Source: Bacteroides sp. 519 (lineage in GTDB: Bacteria > Bacteroidota > Bacteroidia > Bacteroidales > Bacteroidaceae). From it: DNA of 64,000 bases. Each line of letters starts with the position of its first letter. Positions within the stretch are counted from its first letter, which is position 1. The stretch is from NCBI RefSeq assembly GCF_010500955.1, contig NZ_QVMJ01000021.1, positions 1 to 64,000 on the forward strand, read 5' to 3'. Positions 36,359 through 45,348 of the stretch are shown here, one piece after another. The notes beneath the pieces were generated by a model. That model was not told the origin of the DNA. It saw only the letters and a list, made by a program, of their open reading frames with translations, and made no database searches. A program made the position numbers and the translations under genes.

Positions 36359-37309
36359 TTAATTGTCCGATACAATTTGGTTTAAATATTTTTCTACCGC
36401 TTCAATAACTGCGTCTTTTAATAAAACGTTTTTGTTTTTATCTAATAAATAAAGTGTTGGAATGGCTTTTAAATCATATGAGTTTTTAATCATAAGTTCC
36501 TGTTCTTTATCGTATCCATTAATCCAACTACTTGACAGTTCGGGCAAATGGGCTTTCCATTCATCAACTTCCTCGTCGGGATAAATAGATAGAATAGTAA
36601 GTTTCTTTTGATCTAAAAGGTGATTGATTAACATGGAGTTTTTCATTATTCTGGTGTACTCTCCACAAGTATGGCATCCGGGGTTATGGAAATAAAGCAA
36701 TATGTAATCGCTTTTTAAACTGTGCATTTTTGCCTGTTTGCCATTAGCAAGCGTATAAGTAAAATCTAACGCTTTTGTTCCAAGACGGTTTTTAAGTGCC
36801 AGTTGTAGTCTGTCTTTGGGACGTATCTTTTCCATATCCAATAGCGAGTCCGAAGCAATCATTGTTTCGAGCACAGGGATGTAGTATTCCTCGTTCCGGA
36901 CAGGCGAATTGGGGTCACGCAAGTATTTCTCGGCTAGCTCGGTGAAATAATTGAATGTGATTCTTTTTTGTTCGGCTTTCTTATACATGCTTTTAACTGC
37001 ATTCTGCGCCTCGTTTAATTGTATAAAGTTTAATAGCTGAATAAAATCGACCCATGCTTGTTCGGTTATATCTTTATTAAGATAGCAGGTGTCGGTAAAA
37101 TCGTAGTTGTCCCAGTAGTGGTTAGCCAGATATTCGGCCCGTTGTTCGGGAGTGCCGTACATGGGTGGAACATCCGGAATTTGGAATTTCAAACTATCTG
37201 TTTGGGTTTCGGTAGTTTCTGATTGTGAGTTAGCGCTTGAAGCATTGCTGTTTTTACAAGCACAAAATGATACAAAGCAAATAAATAAATAGCTAATTAT
37301 ATTCTTCAT
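36359..37309 (-). CDS. DUF5106 and thioredoxin-like domain lipoprotein
   Basis: The 316-residue lipoprotein has a signal ending FCAC, a helical DUF5106-like part (about 45-165) and a thioredoxin-like domain (about 170-316) with the active-site CxxC in NPGCHTCGEY and the cis-Pro in KAIPTLYL. It probably reduces or isomerises disulfides in the periplasm. It is last in a minus-strand run after a response regulator and histidine kinase (24 bases from the kinase), so that system may respond to envelope or redox stress. Confidence 0.83.
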   Translation of the reverse strand: MKNIISYLFICFVSFCACKNSNASSANSQSETTETQTDSLKFQIPDVPPMYGTPEQRAEYLANHYWDNYDFTDTCYLNKDITEQAWVDFIQLLNFIQLNEAQNAVKSMYKKAEQKRITFNYFTELAEKYLRDPNSPVRNEEYYIPVLETMIASDSLLDMEKIRPKDRLQLALKNRLGTKALDFTYTLANGKQAKMHSLKSDYILLYFHNPGCHTCGEYTRIMKNSMLINHLLDQKKLTILSIYPDEEVDEWKAHLPELSSSWINGYDKEQELMIKNSYDLKAIPTLYLLDKNKNVLLKDAVIEAVEKYLNQIVSDN

Positions 37310-37333
37310 AATAATGTTGAATTGAATTTTAAA

Positions 37334-39097
37334 TTATCTGTCTTTACTGAGGGTGAAAATAAATTCTAAACCACCACTTTGACTTTTCTTTGCAGATATG
37401 TTGCCTCCATGAATAAGCACTGCATTCTTTACAATTGCCAATCCCAACCCGGTGCCGCCAAGTTTGCGCGAACGCCCTTTATCAATTCTGTAAAAGCGTT
37501 CAAAGATCCTTTGAAGATGTTCTGCATCAACACCAACACCTGTATCCACAAAGCGAAAGTAATAATAATTTTCATCTTCACGGAAATTATTAATTATAAT
37601 TTGGATATTATTACCTGCGTAAGCAATTGAGTTATCCATCAGATTCCTGAAAATAGAATAGAGAAGAGAATAATTCCCCCTGATTACCAGCTTCTTACTA
37701 AGATGATTAATAATGGTTATTTGTTTTTTCTCTAAATCCAGTGCTACTTCGTTAATGATAGTGGCTACCAGCACTGAAATGTCTACTTTTTCCATTTCAA
37801 TCATATCGGTAGCTTCGTCCATACGTGTTAATACAGATATATCCCTTAGCAAGCGCGCGAGGCGGTTACTTTGCTCATAACAACGATCCAGAAACATCTT
37901 AGCTTTTTCTGGTGGAATATCGGGATTGCTTACAATTGTTTCGAGATAAGCCTGAATGCTACTGACAGGTGTTTTAAGTTCGTGAGCAATGTTTTGTGTA
38001 AGTTGCCGTTTAACCAAACTTTGTTGTTCTTCCTGTGTAACATCATTTATTGAAACTTCAATACTCATGTCCTGAAAGATTATGCAACGGATTAAAAATA
38101 TCCGGCCGTTTTTTTGTACACTGATCTTTCTTCGTAATTCGCTTTTCCTTGCTCTCTTCAGTGCTTTTTGAATAAAATTGGTAATTGGCTGAAACTCGGG
38201 TATATCAAAAACCTCTTCTGCTTTCTCTAAAGGTTTGTCCGAAATAATATTAACGTATTGGTTAAAAAGAGAGTTAACCAATATCTCTGTTTTATCTTTT
38301 TCAAAAACGCCAAGTCCTTCTTGCGATGTTCGTAAGTGAGCAATAAGTTTTTCGCGCTCAATGTACAATGCCTCCTTGGTGTCGTGCAATCGTTGATAAA
38401 TGCGGATGATATGTTGCGAAATCTCACCTAATTCATCATCGTCCGAGATGTTTTTCAGTATGTCATCATACGGTTCGTTCTTATCAATATGGATAGCGAA
38501 CTGCCTTAACTGATTAATTGAAATTCCTAACTTATTAGTAACCCGATAGAAGATGCAAATAAGAATTATTGCTAATAGCATGGCATACCACAAATAATGA
38601 TATTCGGCTTTTAATGTTTCAACTAATTTATCGGAATAAGGAACAGCCGTTCTGATTATGTAATCATTATATTTTGTTGCAGAAAAAAAGTAGTCAACAT
38701 CTAAGAATTGGGATGCTCTTCTTACATCGGTTCCTCGTCCGTCTTTAAGGGCTTCTTGTATTTCATGCCGGTCCGATAAATTAATAACCGAATCGGTGTA
38801 ATTCAAAATATTATCATATAATATATCACCATCCGGATTTAATATTGTCAGGCGTAATTCACTCGAGCAAACCAATTTAAGATAATGCTTAAGATCTGCA
38901 TCGGGCATAGTTTGGATTCTGATGTTTATATTCTCATTGAGATTTTGCAACTTATTGGCAAGCAGTTCTATTTTATGATCTTTCTCGGTGAAGTGCAGAA
39001 ACAGAAAAAAACTTGCTACAAATACAAGAAACAGCCCTAATATAGAGACGAACAGCTTTTTTCCAAAAGTCAAAGTGCATTTCTTGTATTCTTGCAT
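37334..39097 (-). CDS. Membrane sensor histidine kinase
   Basis: The 587-residue kinase has membrane helices near 14-32 and 170-188 enclosing a periplasmic sensor of about 135 residues, a PAS-like linker (about 255-345), the H-box NIAHELKTPVSSIQ, the N-box NLMDNSIAYAG, DTGVGVD and GGTGLGLAIVK. All catalytic motifs are intact. It lies 10 bases after the response regulator gene, its obvious partner. The pair resembles PhoR/PhoB and RprX/RprY-like systems of Bacteroides; the signal is unknown. Confidence 0.92.
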   Translation of the reverse strand: MQEYKKCTLTFGKKLFVSILGLFLVFVASFFLFLHFTEKDHKIELLANKLQNLNENINIRIQTMPDADLKHYLKLVCSSELRLTILNPDGDILYDNILNYTDSVINLSDRHEIQEALKDGRGTDVRRASQFLDVDYFFSATKYNDYIIRTAVPYSDKLVETLKAEYHYLWYAMLLAIILICIFYRVTNKLGISINQLRQFAIHIDKNEPYDDILKNISDDDELGEISQHIIRIYQRLHDTKEALYIEREKLIAHLRTSQEGLGVFEKDKTEILVNSLFNQYVNIISDKPLEKAEEVFDIPEFQPITNFIQKALKRARKSELRRKISVQKNGRIFLIRCIIFQDMSIEVSINDVTQEEQQSLVKRQLTQNIAHELKTPVSSIQAYLETIVSNPDIPPEKAKMFLDRCYEQSNRLARLLRDISVLTRMDEATDMIEMEKVDISVLVATIINEVALDLEKKQITIINHLSKKLVIRGNYSLLYSIFRNLMDNSIAYAGNNIQIIINNFREDENYYYFRFVDTGVGVDAEHLQRIFERFYRIDKGRSRKLGGTGLGLAIVKNAVLIHGGNISAKKSQSGGLEFIFTLSKDR

Positions 39098-39107
39098 ATC
39101 AATGCTT

Positions 39108-39797
39108 TTATTTAGCTTCGAAACAATATCCGTACCCTAATCTGGTTACTATGCATTTACCATATTTACCAATCTTCTTTCGTAAGCGGGTAATATTTAC
39201 ATCAATGGTTCTGTCTAAAACATATACCTCGTCTGGCCACACATTGCTGAGTATATCTTCGCGAGAGAATACTCTTCCTTTATGTTTAAGAAGTAGAAAT
39301 AAAATTTCAAATTCTTTTTTGGTTAAAGCCACCTCTTCATTATCAATGTCAACCTTCTTTTTGCCTATATCAATAACAAGGTTTTCGTGAATAAGTTGTT
39401 CGGGTAGCTTTTCATTCTTTTCTTTGGTTGTACGTTTCAATACAGCTTTAACCCGTGCAATAACTTCGCGTAACGAGAATGGTTTCGATATATAATCGTC
39501 GGCTCCTACATTAAAACCGGTAACAGTATCGTTCTCGGTATCTTTGGCAGTTATAAAGATAATAGGAATATGGGCGGTTTTTTTATCTTTTTTCAGCATG
39601 CTTGCCATGCGAAAGCCGGATATCTCGCCCATCATAACATCGAGCAGTAATAGATCGTAGCTAACAAGATCCATTTTTAAAGCTTCCTCTGCCGAGTTAG
39701 CAGTATCTACTGCATATCCTTCATTCTCAAGATTAAATTTCAGAATCTCGGTAAGATCCTCTTCATCGTCAACAACAAGAATTTTGTAATCGTTCAT
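39108..39797 (-). CDS. OmpR/PhoB-family response regulator
   Basis: The 229-residue regulator has a receiver (1-120) with VVDDEED, the phosphoacceptor Asp in LLLDVMMGE and Lys in ISKPFSLRE, then a winged-helix DNA-binding domain (about 130-229; VYVLDRTIDVNITRLRKKIG). It is first in the operon with the kinase and the thioredoxin-like lipoprotein. An inverted repeat fills the gap upstream, and I see no TAnnTTTG box in it. Confidence 0.93.
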   Translation of the reverse strand: MNDYKILVVDDEEDLTEILKFNLENEGYAVDTANSAEEALKMDLVSYDLLLLDVMMGEISGFRMASMLKKDKKTAHIPIIFITAKDTENDTVTGFNVGADDYISKPFSLREVIARVKAVLKRTTKEKNEKLPEQLIHENLVIDIGKKKVDIDNEEVALTKKEFEILFLLLKHKGRVFSREDILSNVWPDEVYVLDRTIDVNITRLRKKIGKYGKCIVTRLGYGYCFEAK

Positions 39798-39808
39798 TGG
39801 TTTGGTAG

Positions 39809-39913
39809 TTAGTAGCTAGTAGTTAGTAGCTAGTAGTTAGTAGTGGCTAGTTAGTGACTAGTAGTGTTAGATTCTGTTTAGCAACCTACTAGCTACTAAC
39901 TACTAGCTACTAA
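39809..39913. repeat. Inverted repeat of TAGTAGY words (same arm family as element 2)
   Basis: Arms 39809-39836 and 39886-39913 match perfectly over 28 bases and continue imperfectly on both sides. The unit words are TAGTAGC and TAGTAGT, as at 0.69-0.78 kb, but the loop lacks the ATGCGGCAT core. The right side reaches into the end of the FucI-like gene and supplies its stop codon. Confidence 0.92.
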
Positions 39914-41148
39914 CTACTAACTTGTTTACAAGAGTTCATTTGCAGAAATTCATGTAATACCTCTACATGATTTCCCATAAGTAGAATATGATGATTTCCT
40001 AAAGGGCTTTTCAGGAAATAATCTACAGGAGAATCCAGCCTTACACGTACTTGGGTACGACACATATCTATATAGCTGGTGTTTTCGTTGAGGAAACCGG
40101 AAGATACAAAATACTCGTCTAACGATTCGCCACCACATTTCAAAACAGTAACCTCTCCAATAGGTAACAATCCCTGAATGGCTATTCCCATTTCGGTTTC
40201 AAAGTGATTGCGGATAATATATTGGTTGGTTTGTTTTGTACCAATTGTGCAATGAGCTAATACAATATCATTATTAATAGTGTTTACCGAAGATGGGTTT
40301 GCCATGAATCCTGTTTCGGCAGTTACTGCTTTTGCTATTAATAGTGTAAATATAGATTGAAGATCGCCTTCGCATCCGGCCAGGATACCTTCGTCGTTCA
40401 GCAGTGAAAGAGCAAGACAGCCAGTGCTTCCTGTGCGTTCAATCAGTTTAAAACAGCTTAAGGTTATGGCTTTCAGGTTCTCTTCGTCGCATATCCTGCG
40501 TAAAGCTCTGTACAAACGCATGGCTTTTAATATATCTTCCGGCGATCCTTCTTTACAGGCTTTTGCTTTTGCTGCAAATTCGGCACAGGCTTCGCCTACT
40601 TCATCGTCGGTTATCTGATCGAAGTATTCGTATACACGATCTAAAGAGATATCTACATATTCAATACCCCAACGTCTTTTTGCCAGAAGATAATCTACAT
40701 TGCTTGCAATAAGCCAGGAAGAGGGTGCGCCGATAACGCCAATGCGGGTTCCTTCAAGTGCTCTTTGTGCTAAAAATGAATTAACCAGTAAGTCGATACG
40801 TTTTAGTACGGTTTCAGGATCACCGTGAAGGATTTCACTTTTCATACCTCTCGACCGAAACCATGCTGATGTTTCAAGGGCAGCAGCTAATGAGTTTTTA
40901 TTCCCGTCGGCCAGCAGAACTACCGGTTTGGGCAGGGATTCAAAACATTTCATCACTTTTCTTTCAACACCTCCGGTAGCAATAAATACCAGGCTGAAGT
41001 CATCCTTACTAAGCTTATCTATGTCCTTGTAATTGACTAGGTTTACACTATAATGTTTCTTTAATTCATTTAAAATGGTTTCATGACCTGCTGTTACATC
41101 GTCATTGTTGTTTAGAATAGAACTAAAAGTAATGAGATTTATAATCAT
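39910..41148 (-). CDS. L-fucose/arabinose isomerase-like protein
   Basis: The 412-residue protein resembles the FucI/AraA fold: an N-terminal Rossmann-like part (HETILNELKK, ATGGVERKVM) and the C-terminal half with GCEGDLQSIFT and HCTIGTK. It is shorter than classical FucI (about 590 residues) and has no sugar-catabolic neighbours, so its reaction is uncertain. An upstream TTG lies within the promoter box TACATTTG, so I chose the ATG at 41146-41148 (MIINLITFSS). The last codons, encoding VSS and the TAG stop, are made from a TAGTAG hairpin arm. Confidence 0.75.
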   Translation of the reverse strand: MIINLITFSSILNNNDDVTAGHETILNELKKHYSVNLVNYKDIDKLSKDDFSLVFIATGGVERKVMKCFESLPKPVVLLADGNKNSLAAALETSAWFRSRGMKSEILHGDPETVLKRIDLLVNSFLAQRALEGTRIGVIGAPSSWLIASNVDYLLAKRRWGIEYVDISLDRVYEYFDQITDDEVGEACAEFAAKAKACKEGSPEDILKAMRLYRALRRICDEENLKAITLSCFKLIERTGSTGCLALSLLNDEGILAGCEGDLQSIFTLLIAKAVTAETGFMANPSSVNTINNDIVLAHCTIGTKQTNQYIIRNHFETEMGIAIQGLLPIGEVTVLKCGGESLDEYFVSSGFLNENTSYIDMCRTQVRVRLDSPVDYFLKSPLGNHHILLMGNHVEVLHEFLQMNSCKQVSS

Positions 41149-41181
41149 CTTTGATCGCGATAATTTAAATTGTTTACAAGG

Positions 41182-41189
41182 CAAATGTA
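41182..41189 (-). promoter_or_regulatory. -7 promoter box for the FucI-like gene
   Basis: TACATTTG on the minus strand, 33 bases before the chosen ATG; it decides against the upstream TTG start. Confidence 0.5.
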
Positions 41190-41269
41190 TTATTTTTCTT
41201 TTAGATATTTATTTAAACAACGTTAATAATCTTACATGCGACTTATAACAACAGCGGTTTCTGCGCAAG

Positions 41270-41369
41270 CTATATAGAAGAGCAGTCTCGGTCTATATAG
41301 CACGGCCCTCTTGTTCTATATAGCACAGCCCCCTCGAGCTATATAGCTTCGACCCCTTGAACTATATAG
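41270..41369. repeat. Five-copy array of CTATATAG at an exact 23-bp period
   Basis: The palindrome CTATATAG starts at 41270, 41293, 41316, 41339 and 41362. The 15-base spacers differ but the middle ones are C-rich (GCACGGCCCTC, GCACAGCCCCC). It lies between the FucI-like and NigD-like genes and is not coding. Confidence 0.95.
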
Positions 41370-41411
41370 CGAATTTTGTAATTGCAATAGAATAAAAAGA
41401 GAAATACATAT

Positions 41412-41443
41412 AAAAAAGCGGATCAAGCCAAAGCCTGATCCGC
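41412..41443 (-). terminator. Terminator of the NigD-like gene
   Basis: On the minus strand GCGGATCA (41443-41436) pairs with TGATCCGC (41425-41418), followed by six T residues. Confidence 0.75.
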
Positions 41444-41472
41444 GCCATAGATATAAATAATATGTTGGGGGA

Positions 41473-42240
41473 TTATTGCACTTCGGACATATTAGTTTGA
41501 GTGCCCGACATTTGATTTATATTTAATTTATCAAAAGAACAGATGTCGTATTGTATTCCGTTATAAATAGAATTTGTACGAACCTTTATTCCTTTATATT
41601 TTTCAAGTTCTTCGTTTGTTAATGCTAACTTGAACGAAACAATACCATTAAGTATTTCCTGAGGATAATCATCGTATGCATTGTGCCTTAACTCAAGTAC
41701 GATATAATTATCGTCTTCAACTGCCTTACTTGTTTCGTTACGTACCAAATTAACCATGTGCAATTCTTTAGGGTTCCGGGTTCCTTGAAATTGGAATTCA
41801 AAATTCAAATAATTCCCTCCAAACCAAGCTCTGGTTAAATTAATCTTATCATCACCAATACTATCGGCAGTTGCTTCTGTTAATGGAATAATATCTTTGG
41901 TAAGCACATTACTTATAAATATAAGCTCGGCATTGTAATCGTATCCGGTTATTTCTTCTTCAAACAGATTAAAGAATATAATAGCTCTTTGACCCACTTC
42001 CCACTTATAGGTGCTACTTATTCTTGAAATATCACTTGGGTATAGTTTTTGTCCGCCATCAAGTAAAAAATAATATTTATCATCATTTTCAATGGAATGG
42101 ATCGTTGCAATGGAATATCCTTCGGCATCTATCCAGGGATAACTGGAATAATCCGAATCAAGATCACTACACGACTGTGTAAACGGAATCAGGATTAAAG
42201 CTAAAACAAAACCAATCCAACTATTTTTCATCTTTTTCAT
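41473..42240 (-). CDS. NigD-like lipoprotein
   Basis: The 255-residue lipoprotein has a signal ending TQSC (Cys near 24) and the two NigD domains: an N-terminal OB-like part (GYSIATIHSIENDDKYYFLLDGGQKLYPSD) and a C-terminal beta domain (LVRNETSKAVEDDNYIVLELRHNAYDDYP). NigD proteins are Bacteroidota surface or periplasmic lipoproteins of unknown role, first noted near bacteriocin genes. Single gene with its own terminator, divergent from the ECF sigma gene. Confidence 0.82.
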   Translation of the reverse strand: MKKMKNSWIGFVLALILIPFTQSCSDLDSDYSSYPWIDAEGYSIATIHSIENDDKYYFLLDGGQKLYPSDISRISSTYKWEVGQRAIIFFNLFEEEITGYDYNAELIFISNVLTKDIIPLTEATADSIGDDKINLTRAWFGGNYLNFEFQFQGTRNPKELHMVNLVRNETSKAVEDDNYIVLELRHNAYDDYPQEILNGIVSFKLALTNEELEKYKGIKVRTNSIYNGIQYDICSFDKLNINQMSGTQTNMSEVQ

Positions 42241-42366
42241 CTTATCAATCTAAATTTTACACTATATACGTTTGTTCAATACTCATTAAACACTACGATA
42301 GTTTAAATACTGCATACCTCTGTGTTAAATAATGAAAAAGCAGAAAAAAGCTATAACAACATGCAG

Positions 42367-42374
42367 TATTTTTG
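42367..42374 (+). promoter_or_regulatory. -7 promoter box for the ECF sigma/anti-sigma pair
   Basis: TATTTTTG, 40 bases before the ATG at 42414; it makes an upstream in-frame TTG within the box an unlikely start. Confidence 0.5.
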
Positions 42375-42413
42375 TTGCTGATGTATTTAAGTAATAAACA
42401 CGTGTATAGAGGA

Positions 42414-42956
42414 ATGGAAGAATTCGAGCTATCTAATCTTTGTAGGGCAGGCGACAACCGGGCCCGCAAAGAACTATATGAGCGGTTTTCCGGATGTATG
42501 TTTGGGATATGCCTCCGATATACAGGTGATAGAGATACTGCACAAGACATGCTACACGATGGATTTCTCAAAATGTACTCCTCGTTTGATAAATTTACAT
42601 GGAGAGGCGAAGGCTCTCTGCGGGCATGGATGGAAAGAGTACTTATAAATTCGATATTGCAAACGTTGCGGAAAAACGATGTACTGAAAAGCACTATCGA
42701 AATAGAAGAGGTTTCGGATATATATGAACCCGACGCATCGGATGTTGAAACAATACCTCAGGACACTTTGCTGAAATTTATAAGTGAACTTCCGGAAGGT
42801 TATCGTACCGTATTCAATCTATACACTTTCGAAGATAAATCACACAAAGAAATAGCGCAAATGTTGGGTATAAATGAGAAATCATCGGCATCCCAATTGT
42901 TTCGTGCAAAAACGGCATTGGCTAAGAAAATAAAAGAGTATATGGCAAACGCCTAA
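42414..42956 (+). CDS. ECF RNA polymerase sigma factor
   Basis: The 180-residue sigma factor has region 2 (YTGDRDTAQDMLHDGFLKMYSSFDKF) and region 4 (ELPEGYRTVFNLYTFEDKSHKEIAQMLGINEKSSASQL). The start at 42414 (MEEFELSNL) has AGAGGA just before it. The gene 38 bases downstream encodes a probable anti-sigma factor that spans both membranes, so this sigma factor likely reports on the outer membrane. Confidence 0.92.
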   Translation: MEEFELSNLCRAGDNRARKELYERFSGCMFGICLRYTGDRDTAQDMLHDGFLKMYSSFDKFTWRGEGSLRAWMERVLINSILQTLRKNDVLKSTIEIEEVSDIYEPDASDVETIPQDTLLKFISELPEGYRTVFNLYTFEDKSHKEIAQMLGINEKSSASQLFRAKTALAKKIKEYMANA

Positions 42957-42994
42957 TTGTTGATATTGATAATGAAACATAAATATAATGTAAT

Positions 42995-44242
42995 ATGAAA
43001 CAGGATGATGAATTGTGGATGAAGAAGATGAAAGAGATGCTTCAGGATTACAATGAACCTGCTCCACCCGGAGTTTGGAACAGAATAGATAAGGAGCTAT
43101 CACCTCCGGTTGAACGCAAAATCCAGCCATACAGATGGTGGGGAGTTGCTGCTGCGGTTTTATTACTGGCCGTATCCGGAGTAAGTTATTATTTTCTGCA
43201 TACCCCTGTTGCCGATAATGTTCGTTTAACAGATGTTCCTGTGGTAACATCCATACCCGATGTAATACCAGTAACCCCTCAACAAGAGAGTGTTGCAGAG
43301 CAGTTAACACCAGCAAAAGAAACAACGCCCAAACAATATATTGCTTTGGCAAATAAGTTGTCCAGGGTTATTGGTGAGGAAGAAAATAGAATAACCGAAC
43401 CCCAAATTGATGGCGATGAAAAAGATGAAACGGGGAATCGGGAACCCCAAACCCCAGACAACGATAGCAATAACCTTGCAGCTGAAAAAGATAACAGCAA
43501 AAGAAATACAGGCAAGAGAACGGATTTAGAAAATCATACGCCTATTGTAAATCAAAGCACTTCACGAAAGAAGTGGGCCATAGGATTGTCTGTTAATTCG
43601 GGAACAACTTCATTGTTAGATAACGACCAGAACAGTCCGATTATAAGATCAACATCGTCATTATCGGTCGAGGCACTTTCTACTGTTTCAACCAATTCAA
43701 CAGGTTATGTTGATTTGTCGGATAAAAACCTGGTTTATAAGGAAGGAACTGCCCAGATTGCCGAATCCGAGAGACAAAAAAATCATATCCCTATAACCGT
43801 AGGACTCTCTTTGCGTAAAGAAATAACAAATGCTTTTTCTGTTGAAACCGGGTTAACTTATACATTCTTAAAATCGGATATTTACCAAAACGGACAGCAA
43901 GGCGAAACCAAAGGTGAGCAAAAATTGCATTATATTGGAATACCACTACGCGGAAACTGGGATTTTGTGAAGTCGAAGAACTTTACAGTCTATTTATCGG
44001 CCGGGGGCATGATTGAAAAATGTGTTTATGGCAAAAGGCTTGATAAAGATATTGATGATAAACCGCTTCAATTTTCGTTGAATGGAAGTGTAGGTGCACA
44101 ATACAACCTTAGTAAGCAAATAGGTTTATATGTAGAACCGGGTGTTTCTTATTTCTTTGACGATGGAACCGACATAGAAACAATACGTAAAGAAACTCCA
44201 TTCAATTTTAATCTGCAAGCAGGTATCCGATTTACGTATTGA
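42995..44242 (+). CDS. Probable dual-membrane-spanning anti-sigma factor with outer membrane barrel
   Basis: The 415-residue protein starts with a cytoplasmic helical segment (1-45; MKEMLQDYNEPAPPGVWNRID), then one inner-membrane helix (about 48-67), a long polar, probably disordered linker (about 70-190, rich in Asn, Lys, Glu, Thr), and a C-terminal outer-membrane beta-barrel-like domain (about 190-415; alternating strands ending GIRFTY). This layout and its place after an ECF sigma gene fit the Dma class described in Bacteroides thetaiotaomicron, which links outer membrane state to sigma release and vesicle formation. Confidence 0.8.
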   Translation: MKQDDELWMKKMKEMLQDYNEPAPPGVWNRIDKELSPPVERKIQPYRWWGVAAAVLLLAVSGVSYYFLHTPVADNVRLTDVPVVTSIPDVIPVTPQQESVAEQLTPAKETTPKQYIALANKLSRVIGEEENRITEPQIDGDEKDETGNREPQTPDNDSNNLAAEKDNSKRNTGKRTDLENHTPIVNQSTSRKKWAIGLSVNSGTTSLLDNDQNSPIIRSTSSLSVEALSTVSTNSTGYVDLSDKNLVYKEGTAQIAESERQKNHIPITVGLSLRKEITNAFSVETGLTYTFLKSDIYQNGQQGETKGEQKLHYIGIPLRGNWDFVKSKNFTVYLSAGGMIEKCVYGKRLDKDIDDKPLQFSLNGSVGAQYNLSKQIGLYVEPGVSYFFDDGTDIETIRKETPFNFNLQAGIRFTY

Positions 44243-44243
44243 G

Positions 44244-44345
44244 ATTTTGAACCGCAGAGTTACGCAAGTAACGCGGAGTTTTAAGTTTTCCTGCGGCATC
44301 GTAATAAAAACTCTGCGTAACTCGCGTAACTCTGCGGTTCAAAAT
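44244..44345. repeat. Inverted repeat with shared loop core between convergent genes (element 4)
   Basis: Arms 44244-44282 and 44307-44345 match at 36 of 39 positions and contain CGCAGAGTTACGC words. The loop holds CCTGCGGCATCG (CTGCGGCAT at 44291-44299), one base different from the shared core. It begins one base after the stop of the anti-sigma gene. Confidence 0.93.
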
Positions 44346-44350
44346 TTTAT

Positions 44351-45175
44351 TTAAAAGAGGGTAGAATAGAAATATTCCATGCCCTCTTTTTTTATTTCCG
44401 GTATATTGAATCCGGGACTGTAAATGCCGTAGACCGAAGAACCCGACCCACTCATTGAGGCATATATAGCCCCACTATCGTAGAACATTTGTTTAATGGT
44501 TGCTATCTCCGGATATTTTGAAAACACGCTGAACTCAAAATCGTTCACCAAACAATCTTTCCATGTTTCGACTGGTTGTTTTATGATATCTTTAATAGAG
44601 CACAATGGCTTTTGAACTTTAATATTTGAAAAAGCATCTTTGGTAGATACAAAGATATCCGGTTTTATAATAACAATCTGATACCCCTTCATACTCAGTG
44701 TAATAGGAGTGAAGATATTTCCAATTCCCTCGGCATATACGGGTTGGTTCTTAATAAAAAAGGCACAATCCGCACCCAGTTGAGCAGCATGGTTTTCGAG
44801 TTGCTCGTCGGATAGGTTGAGGTTAAATGTGGTATTGAGTGTTTTGAGCATAAACGCAGCATCGGCCGATCCTCCACCCAACCCGGCTCCCAGGGGAATA
44901 TTTTTATATAAATAGATATCGATATTAGGTAGATTGAAATCTTTATCAAGAAGATTATAGGCTTTTACAACCAGGTTTTCCTGAGAATCGGGTATTACCT
45001 TACCCGAAAGCGTTAATACACATTTTGAAGTACGACTGTGTGGGTTTTCAACTATTTCCAATGCATCTTCCCATGGAATGGGATAAAATACAGTTTCCAG
45101 GTTATGATATCCGTCCTGACGTTTTTCTACAATATTAAGCCCCAGATTGATTTTTGCATTTGGAAAAGTAATCAT
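44351..45175 (-). CDS. ispE: 4-diphosphocytidyl-2-C-methyl-D-erythritol kinase
   Basis: The 274-residue GHMP kinase phosphorylates CDP-methylerythritol in the non-mevalonate isoprenoid pathway. It begins [29 protein letters not shown] and has the ATP loop [17 protein letters not shown] and the C-terminal [12 protein letters not shown], all diagnostic of IspE. Length is normal. Divergent from dnaB, with its own -7 box. Confidence 0.96.
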   Translation of the reverse strand: MITFPNAKINLGLNIVEKRQDGYHNLETVFYPIPWEDALEIVENPHSRTSKCVLTLSGKVIPDSQENLVVKAYNLLDKDFNLPNIDIYLYKNIPLGAGLGGGSADAAFMLKTLNTTFNLNLSDEQLENHAAQLGADCAFFIKNQPVYAEGIGNIFTPITLSMKGYQIVIIKPDIFVSTKDAFSNIKVQKPLCSIKDIIKQPVETWKDCLVNDFEFSVFSKYPEIATIKQMFYDSGAIYASMSGSGSSVYGIYSPGFNIPEIKKEGMEYFYSTLF

Positions 45176-45210
45176 CGCAACTATTTAATTATGAATTTAT
45201 TTTCTTGCTA

Positions 45211-45218
45211 CAAAGTTA
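45211..45218 (-). promoter_or_regulatory. -7 promoter box for ispE
   Basis: TAACTTTG on the minus strand, 36 bases before the start codon. Confidence 0.45.
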
Positions 45219-45308
45219 GAATAAAAAAAGCAATTAATAAACAGTGAACTGTTCATACTCAATTGATAAATATGTAGCGAATCTCCTTTTAAATAGAGTT
45301 GGTAATAC

Positions 45309-45316
45309 TATCTTTG
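45309..45316 (+). promoter_or_regulatory. -7 promoter box for dnaB
   Basis: TATCTTTG, 33 bases before the ATG at 45349; an upstream in-frame start would precede this box. Confidence 0.55.
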
Positions 45317-45348
45317 CACTCCCTAAAAGAAATAACAGAAACCCCAAT

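Noticed and set aside
41149-41184. Upstream TTG start for the FucI-like gene
   Set aside because: The TTG is part of the -7 promoter box TACATTTG, so it would not be on the transcript.
41270-41369. CRISPR or tandem operator array for a neighbouring gene
   Set aside because: Units are 8 bp with 15-bp spacers and no cas genes. It lies about 100 bases downstream of one gene's end and behind the other's start, so it fits neither gene's promoter well.
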